Positions 48,719 to 57,135 of a stretch of 64,000 nucleotides of DNA are shown here, piece by piece. Numbering within the stretch: position 1 is the first letter of the stretch; every line of letters begins with the position of its first letter. Both the position numbers and the translations under genes were made by a program. This DNA is from Streptomyces sp. NRRL F-5123 (GTDB lineage: Bacteria > Actinomycetota > Actinomycetes > Streptomycetales > Streptomycetaceae): NCBI RefSeq assembly GCF_000721495.1, contig NZ_JOHY01000010.1:1-64000 (forward strand), in the 5' to 3' direction. The notes below the pieces were generated by a model. It saw only the letters and a list, made by a program, of their open reading frames with translations. It was not told the origin of the DNA and made no database searches.

Positions 48719-49612
48719 TCAGCTGGAGTGCCGCAGCGGGTCGGTCTGCTCGGCCGTGGCGCCCTCCGCGGCCGTGGACTCGCTCAGCTCCCGCCACCGC
48801 TCGTCGGACGCGAGCAGCGCACGGCCCGCGGCCGTGGCGTACGCGTACGCGTCCGGCCCGGCGAGCAGCCGCAGCGGCGGTTCGTCGAGGCCGACGACGT
48901 CCAGGACCAGCCGGGCCACCTTCACCGGGTCACTCGCCGACAGGTTCTGCGAGGAGTGCATGCGCGCCATCGCGCCGACCGTCTCCGCGTACTCCGGCCG
49001 CACGGCGTCGATCCGCATCGAGGACCCGGCCCAGTCGGTGCTCATGCCGCCGGGCTCGACGACGGTGACCTTGATGCCGAGCGGGCCGACCTCGGCGGCG
49101 AGCACCGACGAGAAGCCGCCGACTGCCCACTTCGCGGACTGGTACGCCCCGAGCCCGGGCGTCGCGAGCCGCCCGCCGACCGACGAGATCTGCACGATGT
49201 GCCCGGCGCGCTGCTCGCGCATGACCGGCAGCGCGGCCTGCGTGAGGCGGACGACGCCGAAGAGGTTGGTGTCGACCTGGGTGCGGAAGTCGTCGAAGCC
49301 GACGTCCTCGACGGAGCTGACGTTCGCGTACCCCGCGTTGTTGACCAGGACGTCGAGCCGCCCGAAGCGGTCGACCGCGGTGCGGACCGCGGCCCGCGCC
49401 GCGTCGCCGTCGGTGACGTCCAGCTCGGTCACGGCGAGCCGCTCGCCGTACTCCCCGGCGAGGTCGTCGAGCGCGCCGGGCTTGCGGACCCCGGCGACGA
49501 CCCGGTGCCCGGCGGCCAGCGCGGCCGCGGCGATCTCCCGCCCGAGGCCGCGCGAGGCGCCGCTGACCAGGAAGACGAGGGGGGTGGTGGTGGTGCTGTT
49601 CTGCTCCGGCAT
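48719..49612 (-). CDS. Classical short-chain dehydrogenase
   Basis: The 297-residue SDR has VSGASRGLGREIA (residues 17-29), NNAG (91-94) and the catalytic YQSAK (Tyr157, Lys161). It oxidises or reduces a small alcohol or ketone with NAD(P). A 5-bp-armed palindrome and a second copy of the TetR site from 52130 lie in front of it, so the TetR at 52162 is the probable repressor. Confidence 0.92.
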   Translation of the reverse strand: MPEQNSTTTTPLVFLVSGASRGLGREIAAAALAAGHRVVAGVRKPGALDDLAGEYGERLAVTELDVTDGDAARAAVRTAVDRFGRLDVLVNNAGYANVSSVEDVGFDDFRTQVDTNLFGVVRLTQAALPVMREQRAGHIVQISSVGGRLATPGLGAYQSAKWAVGGFSSVLAAEVGPLGIKVTVVEPGGMSTDWAGSSMRIDAVRPEYAETVGAMARMHSSQNLSASDPVKVARLVLDVVGLDEPPLRLLAGPDAYAYATAAGRALLASDERWRELSESTAAEGATAEQTDPLRHSS

Positions 49613-49625
49613 CGCTCTCTCCTTA

Positions 49626-49697
49626 CTAACCGGTTGATTAGCAACCTCCTCCAGGAAACCTCATCCGAGGAGCGTTGTCAACTGATCGGTTAGTTGA
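49626..49697. promoter_or_regulatory. TetR sites in front of SDR gene
   Basis: CTAACCGGTTGATTAG lies at 49626-49641 and TCAACTGATCGGTTAGTTGA at 49678-49697. The latter matches TCAACTGTCCGGTTAGTTGA at 52130-52149 at 18 of 20 positions and shares flanking TG and TA-GC bases. TCAACT and AGTTGA are inverted arms. The shared operator points to the TetR regulator at 52162 acting at both loci. Confidence 0.75.
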
Positions 49698-49755
49698 TAA
49701 GCGCGTGCCGCTCGCCGCGGTGGCCGGGCCCGGTCGCCGAGCGGGCCCGCGCGGC

Positions 49756-49812
49756 CACCGGACGCGACCACCGGACGCGGTCACCAGACGCGGTCACCAG
49801 ACGCGGTCACCA
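49756..49812. repeat. 13-bp tandem repeat
   Basis: About four copies of CACC(G/A)GACGCG(G/A)(T/C) lie in tandem, with the last partly replaced at the stop codon of the following gene (49807). Copies start at 49756, 49769, 49782, 49795 and 49808. Confidence 0.85.
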
Positions 49813-50166
49813 GATGACGATGCCGCCTCCGACCGCGCGGGCCCGCTCGGCGGCCGCGACGATGTTCGCGAAGCGCTCGCGGACGTAGTCGGGGAGGTAG
49901 CCGCCGCGCACGGCCAGCTCGCCCAGGTGCGGCCGCAGCGCCGCGCACTCGGCGAGGAAGTCCGCGACGTCGTCCCGCTCCACGTACAGATCCCCGCGCG
50001 CGAGCCGCGGCAGGAAGCGCGCCCCCAGGGCCACGGCGTCCTCGCCGCCCCACAGCCGCTTGCGCGTGCTCTCGAATCCGGCCAGCTCGGCGCCGTTCTC
50101 CGGGTCGTCCAGGAAGTCGTGGCCGCCGTCGGCGTCGTAGCGGAAGGTGTGCACGGACAGGCTCAT
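49807..50166 (-). CDS. Hypothetical protein
   Basis: The 119-residue soluble protein begins MSLSVHTFRYDADGGHDFL and ends GGGIVIW. It is acidic, with regular helices (ADFLAECAALRPHLGELAVRGGYLPDYVRERFANIVAAAERA). No signature was recognised. The ATG at 50166 is the first plausible start; upstream frame sequence looks non-coding. Its 3' end runs into the 13-bp tandem repeat. Confidence 0.68.
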   Translation of the reverse strand: MSLSVHTFRYDADGGHDFLDDPENGAELAGFESTRKRLWGGEDAVALGARFLPRLARGDLYVERDDVADFLAECAALRPHLGELAVRGGYLPDYVRERFANIVAAAERARAVGGGIVIW

Positions 50167-50363
50167 GGCGCCGATTCTCGACGGGCGGCCGGGCCGTGTC
50201 GACGGCGTTCCCCGGGCCCGCGGGCCGGTACCGCGCGGAGGTGGGGACGCGTCCCGTAACCCGTGGCCCCGGGCTAACGGTGCGGGCGCCAAGGGCGGCA
50301 CGCAGACCGCGCGGACCGGGGTCCGCGTGATCGACGGCCGCGCGGCCGCCCCGCACCGGGAAC

Positions 50364-51824
50364 CTATCCGAAGCTCCTGACCTGCGGATACGCGGGCCAT
50401 CCCGGGTCGCCGGTGTGGACGAAGGCGGCCCACGCGCCCTGGACCTCCGCGGTCAGGCGGCGCAGCTCCGCCGGGTCGGCGCCCGCGAGCACGGGAGCCG
50501 CGCGCCACGCGGGCCGGTCGGCGCCGAAGAGGAAGGGCAGCTCGATGCAGTGGCAGGGCCCGAGCGGGCTGCCGGGCGGGGCCCAGTCGAAACGGTAGAC
50601 GTACGCGGTGGCCGCCCGTGCCGCGAGCCGCAGGGTGCCGTCGGTGAAGCTCCGGGCGGTGACGTCGGCGACCACGCCGCCGGGCTCGCCGGGAAAGAAG
50701 GCCCTCGCTTCGTCCCTCGCGGTGCCGACGAGGAGCGGCACGTCCGTCCGCGCAGCCCCGACGAGGTCGCGGGGCAGCCCACCCGCCGCGACCAGCTGCA
50801 GCACCGGCGTCACGGACAGCGGCTCGTCCTGCTCCCGCGCCAGATCCTGCTGGGCGCGCAGCAGGACGGGAACGGCGGCGGAGCGCAGTCGAGCGGCGAG
50901 GGCCGCGCTCCCGGCGGGGTACGGACCCGGCACCCCGGACCCGCCCGAGGACCCGGCGCCCGCGCCAGGCGGGCCTTGCCCGCCGGGAAGCGGGTACGGA
51001 CCCGGCACCCCGGACCCGCCCGAGGACGCAGGGCCGACAGGCCCGGCGTCCGCGCCGGGCGCAGGATGCGGCGGTGCGGCGCTCGCCGGGGGCCGGGGGG
51101 ACGTCTCCGCAAGTTCCGCCAGGCGGCGGGTGCGGGCCGCCGCCTGCTCAGGGGCGAAGGGGGCGACGCCCGCCGGGGGGCTCTGGAGGACGGCCCGGGC
51201 GAAGAGGCCGCGGCCCGCGGGGTGGGCGAGGAGGGCGAGGGCGGAGAGGGCGCCCGCGGACTGGCCGGCGAGGGTGACGCGGGCCGGGTCGCCGCCGAAC
51301 GCGGGCGCCGACGCGCGCACCCAGCGCAGGGCCGCGAGCTGGTCGAGCAGGCCCGGGTTGACGGCCGCCGCCTCCGGGCCGAGGTGGGCGTAGCCAAAGG
51401 CGCCGAGGCGGTAGTTGACGGTCACGACGACCATCCGCCCGTGCGCGGCGAGCTGCGCCCCCGCGTAGAAGTCCTCACCGCCGGAACCGCTGGAGAAGCC
51501 GCCGCCGTGCAGCCACACCACGACGGGCAGGCCGGTGCCGCCCTCGCCGTGCAGGTCGGGCGTCCAGACGTTCACGGTGAGGCAGTCCTCGCTCTGCGCG
51601 AGCCCGCCGCCGGGCCCCGTCACGGCCGCGAGCCGCGAGGGCGGCTGCGGCGCGGCGGGCCCGGGCGCGCTCGCGTCCCGTACCCCCGTCCAGCCGGGTG
51701 CGTCCCGCGGAGCCGCGAAGCGTCCCGCGACGGCGTACGGCACCCCGCGGTAGGCGGCGACCCCGCCCTCGGCCGTCCCGCGCAGCACCCCCTGCGGCGT
51801 ACGGACGGCGGGGCGGTCGGTCAT
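50364..51824 (-). CDS. Type B carboxylesterase
   Basis: The 486-residue alpha/beta hydrolase has the oxyanion motif LHGGGF (105-110), the SEDCL (78-82) pattern and nucleophile Ser189 in LAGQSAGALSAL. The usual active-site His is in CHCIELPFLF near residue 430. It hydrolyses esters. A duplicated 36-bp segment (spacing 74) gives two copies of SSGGSGVPGPYP in a non-catalytic Pro/Gly loop. GGGAGG precedes the ATG. The length is slightly below the family norm (around 500). Confidence 0.9.
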   Translation of the reverse strand: MTDRPAVRTPQGVLRGTAEGGVAAYRGVPYAVAGRFAAPRDAPGWTGVRDASAPGPAAPQPPSRLAAVTGPGGGLAQSEDCLTVNVWTPDLHGEGGTGLPVVVWLHGGGFSSGSGGEDFYAGAQLAAHGRMVVVTVNYRLGAFGYAHLGPEAAAVNPGLLDQLAALRWVRASAPAFGGDPARVTLAGQSAGALSALALLAHPAGRGLFARAVLQSPPAGVAPFAPEQAAARTRRLAELAETSPRPPASAAPPHPAPGADAGPVGPASSGGSGVPGPYPLPGGQGPPGAGAGSSGGSGVPGPYPAGSAALAARLRSAAVPVLLRAQQDLAREQDEPLSVTPVLQLVAAGGLPRDLVGAARTDVPLLVGTARDEARAFFPGEPGGVVADVTARSFTDGTLRLAARAATAYVYRFDWAPPGSPLGPCHCIELPFLFGADRPAWRAAPVLAGADPAELRRLTAEVQGAWAAFVHTGDPGWPAYPQVRSFG

Positions 51825-51902
51825 CGTACGCACCTCCCGGGGCGGGCGCGGGGCGGGACGGGCCGGACGCGGGGCCGGGACGGGCCCGGCACGAGGCCGG
51901 GG

Positions 51903-52030
51903 CAGGACCGGAGCAGGCCCGGCACAGCCCGACGCGGAGCCGGGACAGGACCGGGGCGAGCCCGGGACAGCCCGGCACGGGCCGGGGCAGGACCGGGGCG
52001 AGCCCGGGACAGCCCGGCACGGGGCCGCAG
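51903..52030. repeat. 42-43-bp tandem repeat
   Basis: Three near copies of a unit beginning CAGGACCGGGGCGAGCCCGG start at 51903, 51946 and 51988, with weaker continuation to about 52030. It lies in the 337-nt gap between the carboxylesterase start and the TetR gene. Translated it gives RAVPGSPRSCPG-like peptide only; not a supported gene. Confidence 0.8.
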
Positions 52031-52129
52031 CAGGCTCGGCGCGGGCGCCCGACCCCTCCCTCCCCTTATTCTTCTGTCCCGGACGCCCGGCGGCATCCGC
52101 TCGGCGCGCATCCCGTTGCCCAGCCCGTG

Positions 52130-52149
52130 TCAACTGTCCGGTTAGTTGA
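52130..52149. promoter_or_regulatory. TetR autoregulatory operator
   Basis: TCAACTGTCCGGTTAGTTGA lies 12 nt before the TetR ATG. It is an imperfect palindrome (TCAACT...AGTTGA) nearly identical to the site at 49678-49697 in front of the SDR gene. Confidence 0.75.
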
Positions 52150-52161
52150 TACGCTGGCGGT

Positions 52162-52740
52162 ATGACCAAGGCCGTCCCCGCCCGCGACGCGGAAGCGACC
52201 CGGCGCCGTCTGCTGGACGCGGCGACCGCCGAATTCGCCGCGTACGGCATCGCGGGCGCCCGCGTCGACCGCATAGCGGCGGAGGCCCGCAGCAACAAGG
52301 CGCAGATCTACCACTACTACGGCAGCAAGGACGGCCTCTTCGACGCCGTCTTCGACGAGATGTGCCGGCAGACCCTCGACGCCGTCCCGATCGACCCGGC
52401 GAACCTGCCCGAGTACGCGGGCCGCCTGCACGACTCCTACGTCGAACGCCCGTGGGTCCAGCGCCTCGCGACCTGGTACCGCCTGGAGCGCGCGGGCAGC
52501 GGTGTGGAGCTGCCGGTCGTCGCCGAGAGCACCCGTGCGAAGGTCCGCGCGATCGAGGAGGCCCAGCACGCGGGCGTCCTGCCCGCCCGCTACTCCGCCT
52601 CCGAGCTGCTCGGCCTGATCCTGCACCTCTCCGGCTTCTGGAGCAGCAACGTGCCCGAGTACGACGCGGTGTCCGCGCCGACGTCCGCGGCCCGCCGCCG
52701 CGAGGTCGTCGTGGCGGCGGTGGCGGCGCTGCTGACCTGA
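52162..52740 (+). CDS. TetR-family repressor
   Basis: The 192-residue protein has a TetR helix-turn-helix (ARVDRIAAEARSNKAQIYHYYGSKDGLF, about residues 33-60) and the TetR_C_33-like ligand domain. The operator 12 nt upstream recurs before the SDR gene at 48719-49612, so the regulator likely controls both. It is read away from the carboxylesterase gene. Confidence 0.93.
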   Translation: MTKAVPARDAEATRRRLLDAATAEFAAYGIAGARVDRIAAEARSNKAQIYHYYGSKDGLFDAVFDEMCRQTLDAVPIDPANLPEYAGRLHDSYVERPWVQRLATWYRLERAGSGVELPVVAESTRAKVRAIEEAQHAGVLPARYSASELLGLILHLSGFWSSNVPEYDAVSAPTSAARRREVVVAAVAALLT

Positions 52741-52821
52741 CGCGGCCTGACCCCCGCGGGCCGTTCCCTGGCCTACGCTCGACGGGCGTCGTCTTTCGGG
52801 TGTCCGGTTGTCCGGGGGTGT

Positions 52822-53493
52822 GTGCGGTGGGTTCGGGGCCTGCGGGCGTGGAGGCGGCGGAAGGCGGGCTCGCCCCGGGCGCTGCACCGCGTCAGCCTGC
52901 TCACCGCGCCGGGGGCCGAGGAGGACGGGGACGAGCGGCGGGTGCGCGTCCACCAGGTCGTCCAGCGGGCGACGCGCGAGACCCTGCCGCCGGAGGAGTA
53001 CGGGAGGGCCGCCGGCGCGGCGGCCGACGCGCTGCGGGCGGCCTGGCCGAAGGTCGAGCGGGACACCGCCCTGGCCCAGGCCCTGCGCAACTGCGCCGCC
53101 ACGCTCATGTCCTGCACGGACGACTCCGGTTGCCTGTACGGATCCGGCGCCGACGCGGTGTTCTTCCGGGCCGGAACGAGCCTGGGCGAGGCAGGACAGC
53201 CCGGGGCGGCCGCCGCATACTTCCGGCACCTCGCGGCGACTGCCGCCCGTCAACTGGGCGCCGACCACCGCCACACCCTGGTCGCCCGCCACAACGAGGC
53301 CTTCTGGCACGGCGAGGCCGGCGACCCGGCGGGCGCTGCGGACCGATTCGCCGCCGTCGTCACCGACATGGAGCGGGCCCTCGGGCCCGAGCACCCCGAC
53401 GTCCTCACCGCGCGCCCCGACCACCCGGAGACGGCGACAACCCGCCGGTTCCTCGCCCACTGGCGCAGCCGGGCAGCCGCGCACGGCACTTGA
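52822..53493 (+). pseudogene. 5'-truncated NB-ARC/TPR gene
   Basis: The 223-residue open frame encodes only the C-terminal part of an NB-ARC/TPR protein: RVRVHQVVQRATRETLPPEEYGRAAGAAADALRAAWPKVERD, then TPR-like units with LGADHRHTLVARHNEAFWHGEAGDPAGAADRF and LGPEHPDVLTARPDHPETA. The same motifs occur in the complete gene at 57136-60741. No P-loop, effector domain or good ribosome binding site is present, and the first 25 residues are Arg-rich non-domain sequence. A truncated remnant is the best reading. Confidence 0.65.
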
Positions 53494-53518
53494 CGGCCGC
53501 GGCGCCCCTCCTCAGGCC

Positions 53519-53986
53519 TCAGGCCGCGGGCCCTCCCGCAGGCCCTCCCGCAGGTTCGGCGGCGGGCCCGGCGGCGGGCGGCGGCGCCGGCGGGGCGGCC
53601 TCGCCCGAGACGAGGACGCGGTAGTGGTTCTCCGCCCGGTAGCGCACCGGGACCGTCCACCCCGCCTGGGGCAGCGCGGTGATCGGGAACGTGTGGTCGG
53701 TCTCGGCCTCGAAGGCCTCCCCGTCGGGCGGCGTCACGGCGAGGGTCAGGTCCAGCCGGACCATCCCGTCCCTCATGAATTGGCGCGGGGCGACCTTCAC
53801 GATCTCGGCGGTCGCCGCGACCCCGCGGGTCGTGATCCGGTGGCGGATCGCACTGTCGCCCGCCGCGAAGGCGATCCCGATGAGCATGACCGCGCCGATG
53901 CCGCCGAAAATGTAGTAGGCGGGTGTGTTGTCGATATGGCCCGTGCAGTTCGACTGATGGCAGTTGGTCGCCAGTTGAGCGAGCAT
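53519..53986 (-). CDS. Small membrane protein, DUF3592-like
   Basis: The 155-residue protein has a short N-terminal polar segment with two Cys (NCHQSNC), one TM helix (about residues 27-45) and a soluble beta-rich domain (TRGVAATAEIVKVAPRQFMRDG...LDLTLAVTPPDGEAFEAE) ending in a Pro/Ala-rich tail. The pattern resembles DUF3592 membrane proteins. GAGGGGG precedes the ATG. It is convergent with the truncated TPR gene. Confidence 0.75.
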   Translation of the reverse strand: MLAQLATNCHQSNCTGHIDNTPAYYIFGGIGAVMLIGIAFAAGDSAIRHRITTRGVAATAEIVKVAPRQFMRDGMVRLDLTLAVTPPDGEAFEAETDHTFPITALPQAGWTVPVRYRAENHYRVLVSGEAAPPAPPPAAGPAAEPAGGPAGGPAA

Positions 53987-54123
53987 CGCGTCCCCCCTCG
54001 TTCGCGTCCCCGCACCATCATGGCCCTGCCCGCGGGGCCGTGGACGTCCTTCGGCCCGGCTCCCGGGAGGGCGAATTCCAGGGGCCGGGCCGAGGGACGT
54101 GACGGGTCGGGAAGGGGGCGGGT

Positions 54124-55374
54124 TCAGCAGGCGCCGAGGTCCTGCCAGACCCCCCATTCACCGGTGGTGCCGGGCTCCTCGCCCTGCGTCCACCACTTGG
54201 CCTGCCACTTGTGGCTCTTCCAGGAGACCTGGTTGCCGCCGGTGTAGATCGCCGACGAGCTCCACGAGGCGACGGTGCAACTGCCCGTGCCGCCGGTCGT
54301 AGAACCGCCGGTCGTGGTACCGCCGTTGGTGGTCCCGGTGGACGTGCCACCGTTCGTCGTACCGCCGTTGGTCGTGCCGCCGCTCGTGCCGCCCGAACCG
54401 CCCGCGTACTTCAGGAAGATGTCGGTGAACTGCAGCGTGCTCTGACTGATCTGGCTGCAGGTGGACAGGCCGTTGGCGCTGCCGCCGCACGCCTGGTCGC
54501 GGGTCACGGCCCAGAAGGCGAGGCGGCCGACGCCGTGCTGCTCGGCGAAGGACTCGACGGTCTGGGCGTCGGCGAGGGTGAAGGTGGAGCCGTCGTCGTT
54601 CTTGCCGATCATCGGCGTGATGCCGAGGTTGGCGTAGGTGTAGCCGGCGTCGACGGACTGCATCTGGCCCAGCGTGGCCTGTGCCGCGGCGACCGAGCCC
54701 TGGCCCATCTCGGTGCCCGTGCCCGAGTAGTAGTCCATCGTCATGATGTTGACGACGTCGATCTTGACGCCCGCGGTCTTCGCGGCCTTGATGATGTTGA
54801 CGCCGTCGCCGGTGAGCCCGCTCGCGAGGACGGGCAGCGTCACGGAGAACTGCAGGTTCGGGTTCGACGCCTTGAGCGTCTTCATCGCCTGCATCTGGCG
54901 CGCGGCGGCCGCGGTGTCGGCGATCGCGGCGCCCTCGATGTCGAAGTCCAGCTGTGTGACGCCGTAGTCGTTGATGAGGGCCTGGTAGCCCGACACGATC
55001 GAGCTCTGCGTGGAGCACGTCCAGGCGAGCGGCAGGCCGCTGGCACCGCCGGACGAGATGATGACGGACGCGCCCTCGGACTTCGCCTTCGCGATCAGCG
55101 GGTCGGTGAAGGAGTCGTTGCCGATCGGGAGGGTGTCGCCCCAGATCTGGTTGCAGCCGGAGCCGAGCACGAAGGCCGCGGTGTAGGCCTTGAGTCCGTG
55201 GCCGGTGACGGCCTGGTCGAGCAGGCCCTCCTGGCTGTTGGACATGTCGACGTAGGGGGCGACGGCGTAGGTGCCGGTCGCCGCGGCGTTGCCGGCGGGG
55301 GCCAGGGCGAGGACCGCGCCGGCGGTCGCGAGGGTGAGCGCGGAGGCGGAAGCCGCCCATTTGGCAAGGTGCAT
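54124..55374 (-). CDS. Secreted GH18 chitinase with C-terminal CBM
   Basis: The 416-residue protein has a signal peptide (residues 1-31, ending AGNAAA), a GH18 catalytic domain with the DxxDxDxE-type motif LDFDIE (catalytic Glu147), a Gly/Thr-rich linker (TNGGTTNGGTSTGTT, about 330-370) and a CBM5/12-like chitin-binding module (372-416, AIYTGGNQVSWKSHKWQAKWWTQGEEPG). It hydrolyses chitin outside the cell. A DasR-like site lies upstream, as in other Streptomyces chitinases. Confidence 0.95.
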   Translation of the reverse strand: MHLAKWAASASALTLATAGAVLALAPAGNAAATGTYAVAPYVDMSNSQEGLLDQAVTGHGLKAYTAAFVLGSGCNQIWGDTLPIGNDSFTDPLIAKAKSEGASVIISSGGASGLPLAWTCSTQSSIVSGYQALINDYGVTQLDFDIEGAAIADTAAAARQMQAMKTLKASNPNLQFSVTLPVLASGLTGDGVNIIKAAKTAGVKIDVVNIMTMDYYSGTGTEMGQGSVAAAQATLGQMQSVDAGYTYANLGITPMIGKNDDGSTFTLADAQTVESFAEQHGVGRLAFWAVTRDQACGGSANGLSTCSQISQSTLQFTDIFLKYAGGSGGTSGGTTNGGTTNGGTSTGTTNGGTTTGGSTTGGTGSCTVASWSSSAIYTGGNQVSWKSHKWQAKWWTQGEEPGTTGEWGVWQDLGAC

Positions 55375-55412
55375 GAAAGCCCCTCGGGCGTGAAGTGGTG
55401 GGGGAGGAGGTC

Positions 55413-55479
55413 ACTCAGGCCTGAGTTGGTACATACCAAAGCGCGCACAGGCGTACCGCGTCAAGAGGACTAGACCAAC
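55413..55479 (-). promoter_or_regulatory. Chitinase control region with DasR-like site
   Basis: Read from the chitinase strand, GTTGGTCTAGTCCTCT (55464-55479) matches the dre consensus ACTGGTCTAGACCACT at 12 of 16 positions. Two further palindromes lie between it and the gene: TTGGTACATACCAA (55426-55439) and ACTCAGGCCTGAGT (55413-55426). Chitinase repression by DasR until GlcNAc-6-P builds up is known for the genus. Confidence 0.65.
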
Positions 55480-55533
55480 TCCCTCCGGAGGAAGGGTCCG
55501 GGCTTGCTCTCGCCCGAGGCGTGGGCTATTAAC

Positions 55534-55549
55534 AAATGGACGTTCATTT
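55534..55549. promoter_or_regulatory. TetR operator before TetR-SDR operon
   Basis: AAATGGACGTTCATTT is an almost perfect palindrome (one mismatched pair) 20 nt before the GTG start of the TetR gene. Its AT-rich arms are typical of autoregulated TetR operators. Confidence 0.7.
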
Positions 55550-55569
55550 ACTCTCCTGGGAGGTCCCCG

Positions 55570-56175
55570 GTGGCACGCCCGCGCGGAGTCGAGGACGCGG
55601 TGATCCTGCGCGCGACGGCCGACGTCATGGGCAGGCTCGGCCCCGCCGGGCTCACCCTGGCCGCCGTCGCCCGCGAGGTCGGCCTCGTCCCCGCGACGCT
55701 CGTGCAGCGCTTCGGCTCCAAACGCGGCCTGCTGCTCGCCCTCGCCGACCGCTCGGCGGCGGACGCGGGCGAACTCGCCCGCCGCGTAAGGCAGGAGCAC
55801 CCCTCCGCGCTCGCGGCCCTGCGGGCGCTGACCGTCGAGTCGGCGGCCGGGACGGCGACCCCGGAGCGCTTCGCGCACCACCTGGCCTTCCTCTGCATGG
55901 ACCTCGCCGACCCCGAGCTGTACGCCCGTGCGCTGGCCGTCCACGAGGCCCACCGCCAGGCCGTCGCCCAACTGCTCGCGCAGGCCGCGGAGTCGGGCGA
56001 GCTGCGGCCCGGCACGGACGTCCCCGCGCTCGCCGACGCCGTACGGGCGGTCACCGCGGGCGCGGGCCTGAACTGGGCGCTCGAACGCCGCGGCACCCTC
56101 GCGGAGCGGCTCCACCGCGACCTCGGCACACTGCTCGCCCCGCATCTCCCCTCATCCACCACGGAGGCACGATGA
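55570..56175 (+). CDS. TetR-family regulator
   Basis: From GTG 55570 (GGGAGG 7 nt upstream) the product has 201 residues, with a TetR HTH (LTLAAVAREVGLVPATLVQRFGSKRGLLLALADRS, about residues 28-62) and a TetR_C_16-like C-terminal domain. Its stop overlaps the SDR start (ATGA), so it is co-translated with that gene and probably represses the pair through the palindrome at 55534. Confidence 0.92.
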   Translation: MARPRGVEDAVILRATADVMGRLGPAGLTLAAVAREVGLVPATLVQRFGSKRGLLLALADRSAADAGELARRVRQEHPSALAALRALTVESAAGTATPERFAHHLAFLCMDLADPELYARALAVHEAHRQAVAQLLAQAAESGELRPGTDVPALADAVRAVTAGAGLNWALERRGTLAERLHRDLGTLLAPHLPSSTTEAR

Positions 56176-57095
56176 AGACGACGACGCCCGCAGGGACGGC
56201 GCTGGCAGGCCGGGTGGCCCTGGTCGCGGGCGGCACGCGCGGCGGCGGGCGCGGCATCGCGGTCCAGCTCGGCGCCGCGGGCGCGACCGTGTACGTCACC
56301 GGCCGCAGCAGCTCCGCCGCCGGGCGCTCGGCGATGGACCGCTCCGAGACGATCGAGGAGACCGCCGCGATGGTCACCGCGGCGGGCGGCACGGGCATCG
56401 CGGTCCGCACCGACCACAGCGACCCGGACGACGTCCGCGCCCTCGTCGGCCGGATCGCCGTCGAGCAGCACGGACGGCTCGACGTCCTCGTCAACTGCGT
56501 ATGGGGCGGCGACCCGTTGACCGACTGGGAGCACCCGCTGTGGGAGCAGGACCTCGACACGGGCCTGCGGCTGCTGCGGCAGGCGGTGGAGACCCATGTG
56601 ATCACCAGCCGCTACGCCCTCCCGATGCTCGTCGCCCGCGGCAGCGGCCTCGTCGTGGAGGTCACCGACGGCAACACCGCCCGCTACCGCGGCTCGTTCT
56701 TCTACGACCTCGCCAAGTCGGCGGTCATCCGCCTCGCCGTCGCCCAGGCAGCCGAGCTGCGCCCGCACGGTGTCGCGGCGCTGGCGATCACCCCGGGCTT
56801 CCTCCGTTCGGAGGCGATGCTCGAAGGCTTCGGCGTGACGGAGGCGAACTGGCGCGACGGCGCCGCGAAGGACCCCCACTTCGCGCACTCCGAGAGCCCC
56901 GCCTACCTCGGCCGCGCGGTCGCCGCCCTCGCCGCGGACCCGGACGTGATGGCCAAGTCGGGCCGCGCACTGGCCACATGGGGCCTGTACGAGGAGTACG
57001 GCTTCACGGACGCGGACGGCACGCAGCCGGACTGGGCCGCGCACTGGGCGGCGGAGATGGAGCCCGAACACGGACCGCTGGGGGCCGGGTTGTGA
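56172..57095 (+). CDS. Short-chain dehydrogenase
   Basis: The 307-residue SDR has the glycine-rich GGTRGGGRGIA (20-30), the active-site Tyr178 and Lys182 in FFYDLAKSA, and a long C-terminal extension. The catalytic Ser position is occupied by Thr165 (VEVTDG), which is known in some SDR subgroups. It is co-translated with the upstream TetR gene. Confidence 0.9.
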   Translation: MKTTTPAGTALAGRVALVAGGTRGGGRGIAVQLGAAGATVYVTGRSSSAAGRSAMDRSETIEETAAMVTAAGGTGIAVRTDHSDPDDVRALVGRIAVEQHGRLDVLVNCVWGGDPLTDWEHPLWEQDLDTGLRLLRQAVETHVITSRYALPMLVARGSGLVVEVTDGNTARYRGSFFYDLAKSAVIRLAVAQAAELRPHGVAALAITPGFLRSEAMLEGFGVTEANWRDGAAKDPHFAHSESPAYLGRAVAALAADPDVMAKSGRALATWGLYEEYGFTDADGTQPDWAAHWAAEMEPEHGPLGAGL

Positions 57096-57135
57096 GGCGG
57101 CTGCGGTGACGTCGGGCTTGTGAGGGCGGGGCGGG

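Noticed and set aside
50415..52145. Plus-strand open frame antisense to the carboxylesterase
   Set aside because: The minus strand has a complete esterase with GQSAGA and HGGGF motifs and a good ribosome binding site.
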